This document shows positions 25,867 through 35,743 of a DNA stretch of 64,000 nt, in pieces. The translations under genes and the position numbers were made by a program. The notes beneath the pieces were generated by a model, which searched no databases, was not told the DNA's origin, and was given only the letters and a program-made list of their open reading frames with translations. This DNA is from Legionella drozanskii LLAP-1 (GTDB lineage Bacteria > Pseudomonadota > Gammaproteobacteria > Legionellales > Legionellaceae), in the NCBI RefSeq assembly GCF_001467585.1, contig NZ_LNXY01000028.1:73816-137815 (forward strand), written 5' to 3'. Every line of letters starts with the position of its first letter. The first letter of the stretch is position 1.

Positions 25867-27233
25867 GAAAATGCTTTCACTAGTAGTGCGGCTAGTCCAG
25901 TGTATTTTTCCGGTGTGAGATCAATCAATTGCTCTTTAACATCTTCTGGGATCTCAAGGGATTTAATGAATTTTTTCATACTATTAGCATCAATTCCTTG
26001 GCCGCGAGTTAAGGTTTTTAATTGTTCATAAGCATTAGGCACTTCATAACGACGCATTACGGTTTGAATGGCTTCTGCGAGGACTTCCCAATTGTTATTC
26101 AAATCATCTTTTAAAATGTGTTTATTGATTTGTAGCTTATCATTCCCTTTGGCGATTGATTGATAGGCAATCAAGGTATAAGCAAAGGCCACACCGATAT
26201 TACGTAACACAGTGGAATCCGATAGATCGCGCTGCAAACGGGATTGTGTAAGTTTATTTGCAAAATGATCAAAAAGCGCACTTGCCAAGCCTAAGTTGCC
26301 CTCGGCGTTTTCGAAATCAATAGGATTGACTTTATGCGGCATCGTGGATGAACCGACTTCTTCAGCTATCGTTTTTTGCTTAAAATAATTGAATGAGATA
26401 TAGGTCCAAATATCTCTGGTGTAATCTATTAAGATATTATTAGTGCGGATCATGATATGGGCTACTTCTGCAATACCATCATGGGGTTCGATTTGGGTGG
26501 TGTATGCACTAAAAGATAGACCAAGAGAATTAACAAAATTAGCACAATGTTTACGCCAATCCACTTGAGGATAAGCAATCATGTGCGCATTATAGTTACC
26601 CACTGCACCATTAAATTTCGCGGGAATTAATACTTCCGCCAATTGCTGTTGGGGACGTTTCAAGCGAGCAACAAAATTCACTAATTCTTTGCCCATTGTC
26701 GTGGGAGTAGCGGGTTGCCCATGCGTTCTAGATAACATAGCAACGTCACCATGTTGCTTACCCAGTAGGGTAATGCTACCAATAATTTCCGCTAGTGTAG
26801 GTTGGAGGATTTGCGCTATCGCTTCTTTTATCATCAAGGCATAAGCAACATTATTAATGTCTTCGGAGGTGCAAGCAAAATGGATAAATCCAATATATCG
26901 ACTTAAGCCCTCGTGTTCTTGTAATTTATCTCGAAGATAGTACTCGACCGCTTTGACGTCATGATTTGTTTTTTTTTCGTAGTCTTTTACTTTTTCCGCT
27001 TCAGTTTCGTCGAAATTAACTAGTACGTCGGCTAAGAATGCTTTGTCGTCACTATCAAACTCACCTACTTCGGGAATTTCTTTATTTGCTCCAAGCGATT
27101 CTAGCCAACGAATTTCTACCATGAGACGGTAATAAATGAGAGCGAATTCACTAAAATAAGGGCTCAATGAACTTGTTTTTTTAAGGTAGCGCCCATCAAT
27201 AGGAGAAATTGCATTTAAGGAGGTTAAAGTCAT
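25863..27233 (-). CDS. purB: Adenylosuccinate lyase PurB
   Basis: PurB acts twice in purine synthesis, cleaving SAICAR to AICAR and adenylosuccinate to AMP, releasing fumarate each time. Starting at the ATG at 27233 it has 456 residues, exactly the E. coli length, and begins MTLTSLNAISPIDGRY; a TTG five codons upstream is in frame but unnecessary, and GGAGG-like AAGGAGGTT lies inside the early coding region only. The lyase signature GSSTMPHKVNPIDFE is intact, as are TSEDINN and SRTHGQPATPTT. It heads an operon with nadB and nadA, so AMP and NAD synthesis are co-transcribed. Divergent queF shares the upstream region. Confidence 0.97.
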   Translation of the reverse strand: MTLTSLNAISPIDGRYLKKTSSLSPYFSEFALIYYRLMVEIRWLESLGANKEIPEVGEFDSDDKAFLADVLVNFDETEAEKVKDYEKKTNHDVKAVEYYLRDKLQEHEGLSRYIGFIHFACTSEDINNVAYALMIKEAIAQILQPTLAEIIGSITLLGKQHGDVAMLSRTHGQPATPTTMGKELVNFVARLKRPQQQLAEVLIPAKFNGAVGNYNAHMIAYPQVDWRKHCANFVNSLGLSFSAYTTQIEPHDGIAEVAHIMIRTNNILIDYTRDIWTYISFNYFKQKTIAEEVGSSTMPHKVNPIDFENAEGNLGLASALFDHFANKLTQSRLQRDLSDSTVLRNIGVAFAYTLIAYQSIAKGNDKLQINKHILKDDLNNNWEVLAEAIQTVMRRYEVPNAYEQLKTLTRGQGIDANSMKKFIKSLEIPEDVKEQLIDLTPEKYTGLAALLVKAFS

Positions 27234-27418
27234 ATCTAGCTGCCACAATCAAAAAGGTATAGGGGATATGATATTAGATGCAGCGACAGATGTGAATGAA
27301 ACTGTCCATCAATTTGTTTGTTAGCAAGCTAAAGGGATGATTATGATCAGTATTGATGCATAATTCGTCTTGTTTTGCTATTATTTAGTCCCATTTGACA
27401 GTTTAAAAAGATTTTAAG

Positions 27419-28249
27419 ATGGCAGTAGACGATTTAACTAGTTCCCCGCTGGGTCAGCGCAGTATTTATATTGATAATTATGATGATACGCTGTTGTTTC
27501 CCATTTCAAGGCAACCTAAACGAGATGCCATTGCTATCCGCCACCCCTTGCCTTTTAAAGGCTATGATATATGGACTGCCTTTGAATTATCTTGGCTGAA
27601 TGAAAAATGCAAACCGGTGGTTGCAGTGGCTGACATCATCATTCCCTGTGATTCCCCGAATATTATCGAATCTAAATCCTTTAAGTTGTATTTGAATTCA
27701 TTTAACAATACTCGCTTTTCTTCCCCGGAATTAGTTCGCGATCTAATCCAGCGTGATCTTTCTAAAGCCGCAGGCCTTCCTGTTGAAGTGATTATGTATT
27801 CGCCTCAAGAATTCACTAATTCACCGATTGGTCAATTTGATGGATTTTATTTGGATGAGCTGGATATTGTTTGTTCAGAATATAAAGTGAATGCCGAGCT
27901 ACTGCAAACTAGCCAGGTCTATGTCAATAATTATTCGGCTTATAGTCATTTACTTAAATCCAACTGCCCGGTGACGGGGCAGCCTGATTGGGGCTCTGTC
28001 TCAATCAACTACTCAGGTCCACAGATTGAACCTAATACTCTTCTGCAATATCTAGTTTCGTTTCGTAACCATAATGAATTCCATGAGCAATGTGTCGAAC
28101 GAATATTTATGGATATCATGGCCCGTTGTCAGCCTGAAGAATTAACCGTATATGCGCGATATACGCGGCGAGGAGGGTTGGATATTAATCCAATTCGGTC
28201 CACTAATTTAATTGCCCCTCCTAGAAATTCGCGTTTGTACCGACAGTAA
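27419..28249 (+). CDS. queF: NADPH-dependent 7-cyano-7-deazaguanine reductase QueF
   Basis: QueF reduces the nitrile of preQ0 to the amine preQ1, a step in synthesis of the tRNA wobble base queuosine. At 276 residues it is the long bimodular (E. coli YqcD) type. The catalytic cysteine is Cys183 and the proton donor Asp190 (NCPVTGQPDWGS). The ESKSFK motif is at 84-89, and FRNHNEFHEQCVERI (from about 215) supplies the substrate-binding His and Glu. An extended -10 TGCTATTAT lies at 27376-27384, about 35 bases before the ATG. No riboswitch is evident in the short leader. It is monocistronic. Confidence 0.97.
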   Translation: MAVDDLTSSPLGQRSIYIDNYDDTLLFPISRQPKRDAIAIRHPLPFKGYDIWTAFELSWLNEKCKPVVAVADIIIPCDSPNIIESKSFKLYLNSFNNTRFSSPELVRDLIQRDLSKAAGLPVEVIMYSPQEFTNSPIGQFDGFYLDELDIVCSEYKVNAELLQTSQVYVNNYSAYSHLLKSNCPVTGQPDWGSVSINYSGPQIEPNTLLQYLVSFRNHNEFHEQCVERIFMDIMARCQPEELTVYARYTRRGGLDINPIRSTNLIAPPRNSRLYRQ

Positions 28250-28287
28250 TAGAGTTTTTCGTAATAGCTCTCTCAGAGCTATTACGA

Positions 28288-29799
28288 TTATCGCCATTGA
28301 ACCAAGTTAGCTAGATCTATTTTATCCTTATTGTGAAAAAGGAGAGAAGTTCCCTCTAATAACTCGATTTGAGCGATTTGAGTAAATTTGGCCAGGAAAC
28401 TAGGCGGAAGTTGTGGTAATTCAGATGAACTAATGACTAAGTAGCTATCGGGATTGACTGCAAATAAGTAGGCCAAATAGTAAAGATTTCGAGTAGTTAA
28501 CACTCTGCCTTCTGAGTAAAATTGAGCGGAGTACTCAAGCCGTGTAGCCCAATAGAAAAGTTTTGAACTTGTTGAAAGCGGTTGTTTTTTCCACTCAGAC
28601 ACTATTATTTTCTGCGATTTAGCTACCTTACCCGGATTCAGCATAAAAATAGTTGTTACTACAAAAAAAGAAATTGCAACTAAAGTGGTTAGATAGCTAA
28701 TTTTTATTGCCCATAGTTCAGTAATCCCAGAGCGTTTCCATAATTCGGCAAATAATAAAGCAAAAGCGGGCAAGCTAGGAAAAACATAAGTATAGATAAT
28801 ATTCCTTGAAAAAGTGAAAAAAAGGAAGGGAATATAAGCCCAAAGAAGAAGATAGAGTAACCACCCTTGATCATTTTGGCGTAAAAAAGAGGGTAGTTTT
28901 TTGCCATGGCGAAGTAGCCAAAAGCCTGCAACAAGTGACCAAGGAAAAAGACCAACTAAACCATAACCCCAAATTAAGCCATAAGGTTTTGCATGAGAAT
29001 AGCCATATTTATTACCAGTCCAAGAGGGTACATAAAACCGACTAAAATGTTCTCCAATAATGAAGTAATTGATCAAGCCAGGGGTGCGAATTTCCGCTAA
29101 AATATACCAGGGTAATGCAATCGATAAGCTAATCAAACTGCCTTTAATCCAGGGCAAATTATGCCAAAGAGCTCGCCATTGACAGCGTATTAAGGTCCAA
29201 AAAAAGATGGGCAATCCTGTGAGAACTATGCCAATCAATCCTTTTGCTAATAAATTCAAACCTAACGCAATAAAAAAGAGATAAGACCAGAGTTTTGATT
29301 GATCAATCATGCTCCGCCAAAAAGCAATCAGCGCAAGCGTGGTGCAGAATAGAAGCGATGCATCAGTCATTATAGTACCGGCATTTAAATAAAAATATAA
29401 ATTACCCGCTAAAAACACGACGCTGATAATAGCCACGACGGAACCACTTTGTTTTCTTGCTTGAGCCCAGACTAGCCATAGAATAGCAACAGATAATAGT
29501 AAGCTCGGTAATCGTAAGACTAATTCATTAAGGCCGAATAACTGCATGAAAAAAACAGAAAGCCAGGTTGATAATGGAGGTTTTGCCATAAAAGGGATTC
29601 CATTATTGTGGGTGAGGGTAATCCAATTATGTGAACTTAACATCTCTCGAGCGATTTCACTGTATCGTGCTTCAGTCGTATCAATTAATGGCACAAAATA
29701 CATTGCAAAAAGTCGAACAATAAGAATAAACAATAAGACAAAAGCCACTTGATAGTAGAAGTTTTTACTAAAATTAGGTCCGTTTTTTACATCTGTCAT
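28288..29799 (-). CDS. ArnT-like (GT39/GT83) lipid glycosyltransferase
   Basis: A polytopic inner-membrane glycosyltransferase that uses an undecaprenyl-phosphate sugar as donor. The 503-residue protein has about 12 helices and the large first periplasmic loop with DTTEARYSEIAREMLSSHNW and MAKPPLSTW, the acidic/aromatic signature of ArnT and PMT families. It is shorter at its C-terminus than ArnT (about 550). In the context of the two genes upstream I infer it transfers an amino sugar to lipid A phosphate, like Francisella FlmK or Bordetella LgmB. It is last of three on the reverse strand, 65 bases after the deacetylase. Alternatively it could glycosylate another envelope acceptor. Confidence 0.88.
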   Translation of the reverse strand: MTDVKNGPNFSKNFYYQVAFVLLFILIVRLFAMYFVPLIDTTEARYSEIAREMLSSHNWITLTHNNGIPFMAKPPLSTWLSVFFMQLFGLNELVLRLPSLLLSVAILWLVWAQARKQSGSVVAIISVVFLAGNLYFYLNAGTIMTDASLLFCTTLALIAFWRSMIDQSKLWSYLFFIALGLNLLAKGLIGIVLTGLPIFFWTLIRCQWRALWHNLPWIKGSLISLSIALPWYILAEIRTPGLINYFIIGEHFSRFYVPSWTGNKYGYSHAKPYGLIWGYGLVGLFPWSLVAGFWLLRHGKKLPSFLRQNDQGWLLYLLLWAYIPFLFFTFSRNIIYTYVFPSLPAFALLFAELWKRSGITELWAIKISYLTTLVAISFFVVTTIFMLNPGKVAKSQKIIVSEWKKQPLSTSSKLFYWATRLEYSAQFYSEGRVLTTRNLYYLAYLFAVNPDSYLVISSSELPQLPPSFLAKFTQIAQIELLEGTSLLFHNKDKIDLANLVQWR

Positions 29800-29864
29800 G
29801 AATAATAAAACCTCTTTTTAATGCTTAAACCTGGCGCTCTCTTAAAACGATTTATGCATAGGAT

Positions 29865-30701
29865 TTAACTTGAGAATGATGGCTTAAGTTGTAATCGACA
29901 TTGCGCATCATCTAGATCACTTAAAAATTCACTACTCATTAAGTAATTCAACTCGTAATGGCGATAAGGATGCAGCGCATCTCGGTGATCATTTGAGTGC
30001 AGACCAGGATGGCACATAATTAGTCCGCCATTATCACTCTGGTATAAAAATTTTTTAAAGTAATAACGATAATTTTTAGCTCTAGCAAAATTATAAATCC
30101 CAGCAAAACTTGAATTCGCTGAGATGAGTTGTTGTCTTAATAGTTTTTTGAAAGAAAAACCACCTAGGAGAGAAATCGCCTGAGCTTTAGGAAAGTTAGC
30201 GCAGAGTAAAAAATCTCGCCAATGACTACTAGTGTTGCGACAAAAGGCAGTTAATTTTTTTTGCTTATAAATGCTGATTAATGCATCGCGAATAATCGGT
30301 AATTGATGAATGTGTTGATGACCATCAATAAAATCAGGAAGCCTACCGGTGGAATTGCTAAAAGCATCAAGTTGAGCACAAATTTCAGCTTCAACGCATT
30401 CTTTATTGAGAAAGCCCAAATAACTTTGTTTAATGGTTAATGAATGACTATTAAAATGGGGAGAGTATTTTTTTCGCCATTTTGTGCTGAGCGCTTGACC
30501 TAAACTCAAATTTAAATGCAATCCAAGATAAGTATCCTTGTTCACCTGTTTTAACTCATGATGAGTGTTTTTCCAGTCCGGTAAATTAACTAAGCAACTA
30601 ATGGCATTTATGCGTTTCTTTTGTGCTAATAATAGAATGCCTTCACTGATGGTTTCATTTTGCGCGTAATCATCGGCACAAAGTATCAACTCTCTAATCA
30701 T
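29865..30701 (-). CDS. YdjC/ChbG-family deacetylase (NaxD-like)
   Basis: YdjC-superfamily enzymes remove the acetyl group from N-acetylated sugars using a metal. The 278 residues begin with the strand-loop LILCADDYAQNETISEGI, where the paired aspartates bind metal. DGHQHIHQLPII holds the metal histidines, and HPGLHSNDHRDALHPYRHYELNYL the C-terminal catalytic region. In Francisella the YdjC member NaxD deacetylates undecaprenyl-phosphate N-acetylgalactosamine before transfer to lipid A. The position here, between a DPM1-like GT2 and an ArnT-like GT, is the same logic. ChbG-type chitooligosaccharide deacetylation is the alternative, but no chitobiose genes are nearby. Confidence 0.87.
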   Translation of the reverse strand: MIRELILCADDYAQNETISEGILLLAQKKRINAISCLVNLPDWKNTHHELKQVNKDTYLGLHLNLSLGQALSTKWRKKYSPHFNSHSLTIKQSYLGFLNKECVEAEICAQLDAFSNSTGRLPDFIDGHQHIHQLPIIRDALISIYKQKKLTAFCRNTSSHWRDFLLCANFPKAQAISLLGGFSFKKLLRQQLISANSSFAGIYNFARAKNYRYYFKKFLYQSDNGGLIMCHPGLHSNDHRDALHPYRHYELNYLMSSEFLSDLDDAQCRLQLKPSFSS

Positions 30702-30733
30702 AAATTGCCTGTAAAAATCGAGCCTTAGTGAAT

Positions 30734-31693
30734 TTAAGAAAGGTTTTCGAAGGTTTCATGAGTTATTTCTTGTTTAATGTAATATAAAGGTCGATTTTTG
30801 GTTTCTACAAGAATTCGACTAATGTATTCAGAAATTATTGCCAAAAATAAAAACAAAACTGAAAACAACCCCGAGGTTAAAAAAATAATTGACGCAATAC
30901 CATCTGCGAGTTGCTGATGAGTAAATAATTTTTCAATTAAAATGAATCCAGCGTAAAGCATCATAATCGCACTAATGAAAATGGACAGGAAGGACATTGT
31001 GCGCAGTGGTCGAGCTGAGAATGAGATAATTGAATCTAAAGATAAATGAATAAGTTGCTTTAAATTATACTTTGATTTTCCTCCTGCTCTTGGAGGGCAG
31101 TGATAGGGTAGTATCGCAGTCTTAAATCCAACGTAGGCAAACATCATAACAAGATGGCGATTACTCTCTTTCATTTTTTTAAGAGATTCAACTACTTTAC
31201 GACTAAGAAGACGAAAATTTCCCGTATCACCTTGCATATCAAACCCAGTCATTTTTCGCGTAAAACGATAGAAAACTCTTGCCGAAACTCGTTTAAATCG
31301 GGTTTCATGATCACGATTAGTGCGTGATGCGCAAACGACGTCATAGCCTTCTTTTGCTTTTTTAACTAAGTCAGGAATGAGGTGTGGAGGATGCTGTAAA
31401 TCCGTATCCATCAAAATGACGAAATCACCTGTTGCATGATCAAGGCCAGCTGTGGATGCAATTTCATGTCCGTAATTACGAGAAAATGAAATTAAGCGAA
31501 TATTTTTATTCATTTTAATAGCGGGGGTGCAACGCATCAAAGTATGATCCGTTGAGCCATCATCGATAAGAATTAACTCATAATTTTTATAGTGCGTTTC
31601 CAATACCTCAATTGTTTCTTGAAGATAGGTTTCTATAACCATTTCTTCGTTATACATTGGAGCTATTACAGAGATCTTGCTGTGCTGAAACAT
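30734..31693 (-). CDS. Undecaprenyl-phosphate sugar transferase, ArnC/GtrB/FlmF2-like GT2
   Basis: This GT2 enzyme charges undecaprenyl phosphate with a sugar on the cytoplasmic face. The catalytic domain (about residues 1-225) has VIAPMYNEE, IDDGSTDHT and the metal-binding DTDLQHPP. Two C-terminal transmembrane helices (TMSFLSIFISAIMMLYAGF and SIIFLTSGLFSVLFLFLAIIS) are followed by the conserved EYISRILVETKNRPLYYI tail. The total of 319 residues is typical of ArnC/GtrB. It is first of the three-gene reverse-strand cassette, 32 bases before the deacetylase gene. By analogy with FlmF2 the sugar may be an N-acetylhexosamine, which is inference. Confidence 0.9.
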   Translation of the reverse strand: MFQHSKISVIAPMYNEEMVIETYLQETIEVLETHYKNYELILIDDGSTDHTLMRCTPAIKMNKNIRLISFSRNYGHEIASTAGLDHATGDFVILMDTDLQHPPHLIPDLVKKAKEGYDVVCASRTNRDHETRFKRVSARVFYRFTRKMTGFDMQGDTGNFRLLSRKVVESLKKMKESNRHLVMMFAYVGFKTAILPYHCPPRAGGKSKYNLKQLIHLSLDSIISFSARPLRTMSFLSIFISAIMMLYAGFILIEKLFTHQQLADGIASIIFLTSGLFSVLFLFLAIISEYISRILVETKNRPLYYIKQEITHETFENLS

Positions 31694-31901
31694 AAGTAGA
31701 AGTATAAGATAAAGAAGTGGCCATCAATCTAGCGATAATCAATTTATATTTCAAGTGAATGAGCAATGTTTTTTAAAGTCACCTGGCAGAGTAGAAATTC
31801 CTAGAAAAATGAGAATCTTATAACTATGTAATGTTGTCATTCACAACCTACAGTAATTTCAGTAGAATGAAGGTCATTTTTTAAGGATTAGAGGGTAACT
31901 T

Positions 31902-34280
31902 ATGGCTGTCAGCGTACATACAATAGATTTACGACATTTAGGCATGAAGGATCTGGAGCAGGTTGGAGGCAAAAATGCTTCTTTAGGAGAAATGATTAGC
32001 CACTTATCTTCTGCAGGCGTCTCTGTACCTACTGGATTTGCGACAACCGCTGATTCTTTTCGTGAGTTTTTAGCGAATGACGGCTTGGATAAGAAAATTT
32101 ATGAGTTATTGCAAGCCTTGGATCCCGATGATCTGTCCGCCTTAGCCTCGGTTGGAAAAACAATTCGCGAGATGGTTATCAAGGCCCCATTTTCTGCTGA
32201 CTTTGAAAAGGCTGTGCGTAAATCCTATGAAGAACTGACGAAAACAATCGGTCATAATGAGTTTAGCGTCGCAGTTCGCTCATCAGCAACCGCAGAAGAC
32301 TTACCAGAAGCTTCTTTTGCTGGCCAACAAGAAACCTATTTAAATGTACGTAGTATAGAGGATGTGTTAGTCACTATTAAACAAGTCTTTGCCTCACTCT
32401 ACAATGATCGAGCCATTACTTATCGTGCTCATCATGGTTTTGCCCATAATGATGTGGCTTTATCTGCTGGTATTCAACAAATGATCCGCAGTGATTTGGC
32501 TGAAAGCGGTGTTATGTTCACTATGGATACGGAATCAGGTTTCGATCAGGTCGTATTTATTACTTCTTCTTATGGTTTGGGTGAAATGGTTGTACAAGGT
32601 GCAGTCAACCCCGATGAATTTTATGTCCACAAGCCAGGCTTAAAAGCAGGTAAGCCTGCTGTGATTCGTCGTAATTTGGGTTCGAAAGCGCTAAAAATGG
32701 TTTATTGCAATGACAAAACACAAAATCGTCGCGTAAAAACAGAAGATGTTCCTCCAGCAGAACGGTTAAAGTTTTCTTTAACCAATGCAGAAGTTGAACT
32801 TTTGGCCAAACAAGCATTGATTATCGAAGCACATTATGGTCAACCAATGGATATTGAATGGGCAAAAGATGGAGAAAGCGGTAAATTATATATTCTGCAA
32901 GCTCGCCCAGAAACAGTAAAAAGTCGAGCAAACAAGCAAGTTTTAGAGCGTTATACCTTAAAGCAAAAAACAAAGGTGTTAAGTGAAGGTCGCAGTATTG
33001 GACAACGCATTGGACAAGGGCGAGCAAGAATTATACATGACATCAATGAGATGCATCGTGTGGAGCCCGGTGATGTATTGATATCGGATATGACCGATCC
33101 TGATTGGGAACCAGTAATGAAACGTGCTGCAGCTATTGTCACTAATCGTGGCGGTAGGACTTGTCATGCGGCTATTATTGCACGAGAGCTAGGAATCCCT
33201 GCTGTGGTTGGTTGTGGTGATGCGACACGCGTGATTCGCGACGGCGATGAAGTGACTGTCAGTTGTGCAGAAGGCGATATCGGCTATGTCTATGAAGGTT
33301 TATTGCCTTTTGAGCGAGTAACTTTGGATGTTAACACCATGCCCGATTTACCGCTGAAAATCATGCTCAACGTAGGAAACCCTGAGCGTGCATTTGCTTT
33401 CCAATCAGTACCCAATTCTGGCGTTGGCCTGGCGCGTCTCGAGTTTTTGATTTCAAATACTATCGGAATTCATCCCAAAGCTTTACTGGAATATGATAGT
33501 TTACAAGATAAAGAGTTGAAAAAGCTTATCGCTGATAAAACCGCGGCTTATGCTTCGCCAGTAGAATATTATATTGAGCGTTTAAAAGAAGGGATCGCTA
33601 CTATCGCTGCAGCGTTTTATCCAAAACCAGTGATTGTAAGGCTGTCCGACTTTAAATCCAATGAATATGCCAACCTTGCTGGCGGTAGTCTCTATGAGCC
33701 TCACGAAGAAAATCCTATGCTTGGTTTCCGGGGTGCCTCACGTTACGTCTCAGACAATTTTGCAGATTGCTTCGCGTTAGAATGCCAAGCTGTTCGTCGG
33801 GTGCGGGAAGACATGGGACTTAAAAACGTTGAAGTGATGATTCCATTTGTTAGAACTGTTTCAGAAGCCAGGGAAGTCATTCAAGTGCTTAAAAAGCATG
33901 GACTTGAGCGTGGTAAAGAAGAGTTAAGAATCATTATGATGTGCGAACTACCTTCAAATGCTCTTCTGGCTAGCGAATTTTTAGAGTATTTTGATGGATT
34001 CTCTATCGGCTCAAATGATCTCACGCAACTTACCCTGGGCTTGGATAGAGACTCCGGTCTAGTTGCCTCTCAGTTTGATGAACGAGATGCTGCGGTCAAG
34101 GCTTTGTTACATATGGCCATTTCTACTTGCAAGAAAGCAGGAAAATATGTAGGAATTTGCGGCCAAGGACCTTCAGACCATCAGGATTTTGCGCGATGGT
34201 TGATGAATGAGGGAATTGATAGCGTGTCCTTAAATCCTGATTCAGTATTAGAAACTTGTTTATTTCTTGCTGAGCAATAG
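31902..34280 (+). CDS. ppsA: Phosphoenolpyruvate synthase
   Basis: PpsA converts pyruvate and ATP to PEP, AMP and phosphate, the entry to gluconeogenesis, and fits an organism living on amino acids such as serine (see sdaA). The 792 residues match E. coli PpsA. Domain order is an N-terminal ATP-grasp domain ([33 protein letters not shown]), a central phosphohistidine domain ([14 protein letters not shown], catalytic His) and a C-terminal PEP/pyruvate-binding barrel ending with the [13 protein letters not shown] loop. A GAGGGT site precedes the ATG. The antiporter gene starts two bases after its stop. Confidence 0.97.
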   Translation: MAVSVHTIDLRHLGMKDLEQVGGKNASLGEMISHLSSAGVSVPTGFATTADSFREFLANDGLDKKIYELLQALDPDDLSALASVGKTIREMVIKAPFSADFEKAVRKSYEELTKTIGHNEFSVAVRSSATAEDLPEASFAGQQETYLNVRSIEDVLVTIKQVFASLYNDRAITYRAHHGFAHNDVALSAGIQQMIRSDLAESGVMFTMDTESGFDQVVFITSSYGLGEMVVQGAVNPDEFYVHKPGLKAGKPAVIRRNLGSKALKMVYCNDKTQNRRVKTEDVPPAERLKFSLTNAEVELLAKQALIIEAHYGQPMDIEWAKDGESGKLYILQARPETVKSRANKQVLERYTLKQKTKVLSEGRSIGQRIGQGRARIIHDINEMHRVEPGDVLISDMTDPDWEPVMKRAAAIVTNRGGRTCHAAIIARELGIPAVVGCGDATRVIRDGDEVTVSCAEGDIGYVYEGLLPFERVTLDVNTMPDLPLKIMLNVGNPERAFAFQSVPNSGVGLARLEFLISNTIGIHPKALLEYDSLQDKELKKLIADKTAAYASPVEYYIERLKEGIATIAAAFYPKPVIVRLSDFKSNEYANLAGGSLYEPHEENPMLGFRGASRYVSDNFADCFALECQAVRRVREDMGLKNVEVMIPFVRTVSEAREVIQVLKKHGLERGKEELRIIMMCELPSNALLASEFLEYFDGFSIGSNDLTQLTLGLDRDSGLVASQFDERDAAVKALLHMAISTCKKAGKYVGICGQGPSDHQDFARWLMNEGIDSVSLNPDSVLETCLFLAEQ

Positions 34281-34282
34281 TT

Positions 34283-35743
34283 ATGTTGCTAGGTGCTAAA
34301 ACTTGGGCTTCGTTAGCAGGGTATGTTCCTGCTGTTTTTGCAGAAAGCCCAACAACGCAACATCATGATCCCATTGCGCCAGTCATTTTATGGGTAACGC
34401 TTATTTTTTTGTGCGCACTGATTGGACGCTATCTTGCCGCGCGCTGCAAGCAACCTGCGGTATTAGGTGAGTTACTCATGGGAGTTTTATTAGGTAACCT
34501 TTGTTACTTTCTAGGCTCCAATCTCATGATAGTTTTACGCGAAGGCTCTGCGGTTTTTAATATTATGCGAGATATGTTGAGTGGATTTCCGCTCGTGCAA
34601 GCAGTAAGCGACAGCATTCATAATCCCTATTATGCCAATCAAGTCACTCAGGCCCTTAGCCAGGGTAATGGGATTGATTTAATGAAGATTGCTTATGTTT
34701 TAGATATTTTCTCCCGTTATGGCGTTATTTTCCTTCTGTTTAAAGTGGGACTTGAAACATCCATAGAGGAGTTAAGGCATACGGGGCGAGAGTCACTCCA
34801 GGTGGCTGTCATTGGTGTTATTGCTCCGATTATACTCGGGTATGGTGTCTCTTGCTTGCTATCACCTGGCTCCAATTATAAATCTCATCTTTTCGTAGCA
34901 GCAACCTTATCAGCCACAAGTATTGGAATTACTGCTCGCGTACTCTCAGAAATGAAAAAATTACGTACTCGGGAAGCAAAAACCATTCTTGGTGCGGCAA
35001 TGATTGATGACATTTTAGGTCTAATCCTCCTTGCTGTAGTGAGCTCGGTCGTACTCAGTGGCGTGGTTGATGTATGGATGGTGACGAAAATTATTATTTC
35101 GGCCATTGCCTTTTTTGCAGGCGTTGTATTAATTGGTCCCTGGATGATCCGCAAGTCGATAAAATTTTTTCAATTTTTAGAGCTTTGGGAACTGAAGCTA
35201 TTTATTGCTTTTATTTTTGTAATGATGCTGGCTTGGTTAGCAACACTTGTCCATCTAGCAACAATTATAGGCGCTTTCGCCGCAGGACTTATTTTACATG
35301 AAGGATTTTTTGAGTCTGAAAAACATGAGGCCCGATCAGAGAGTATTAAAAATCTCATCGCCCCTCTCGAGTCCATCTTAGCTCCTTTATTTTTTATGCT
35401 GATTGGCATCCAAGTGAAGCTGGAATCCTTTTTTGATTGGCAGGTATTGTTGATGGCGAGTGGGCTAATCGTTGCTGCAATACTTGGAAAACTCATAAGT
35501 GGTCTGGGGGGAGCGGCAAAAGATGATCGCTGGTTGATAGGAATTGGCATGTTACCACGTGGAGAAGTAGGACTAGTGTTTGCATCAATCGGTAGAACCC
35601 TTGGCGTGATGTCAGATCAGCTTTTTTCAGCAATCGTCTTTATGGTTATTGTGACGACCTTTATAGCCCCTCCACTTTTAAAAGCACGCTATGTGCAGAG
35701 AGGCTTAAAGGCAAGTAAAAGCCGTAAAGGTGTTAAAGAATGA
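34283..35743 (+). CDS. CPA2-type cation:proton antiporter
   Basis: An inner-membrane Na+/H+ or K+/H+ exchanger of the KefB/NapA (CPA2) family. The 486 residues contain about 13 helices with the CPA2 hallmarks: QPAVLGELLMGVLLGN in the first core helix, FSRYGVIFLLFKVGLE in TM5-like position, ATSIGITARVLSE and GAAMIDDILGLILLAVV (the ion-binding aspartates), and LPRGEVGLVFASIG near the end. There is no C-terminal TrkA-N/KTN domain, so it lacks nucleotide gating. It begins two bases after ppsA and overlaps nadC by four bases (ATGA), so it sits inside a tightly coupled five-gene run. Confidence 0.92.
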   Translation: MLLGAKTWASLAGYVPAVFAESPTTQHHDPIAPVILWVTLIFLCALIGRYLAARCKQPAVLGELLMGVLLGNLCYFLGSNLMIVLREGSAVFNIMRDMLSGFPLVQAVSDSIHNPYYANQVTQALSQGNGIDLMKIAYVLDIFSRYGVIFLLFKVGLETSIEELRHTGRESLQVAVIGVIAPIILGYGVSCLLSPGSNYKSHLFVAATLSATSIGITARVLSEMKKLRTREAKTILGAAMIDDILGLILLAVVSSVVLSGVVDVWMVTKIIISAIAFFAGVVLIGPWMIRKSIKFFQFLELWELKLFIAFIFVMMLAWLATLVHLATIIGAFAAGLILHEGFFESEKHEARSESIKNLIAPLESILAPLFFMLIGIQVKLESFFDWQVLLMASGLIVAAILGKLISGLGGAAKDDRWLIGIGMLPRGEVGLVFASIGRTLGVMSDQLFSAIVFMVIVTTFIAPPLLKARYVQRGLKASKSRKGVKE

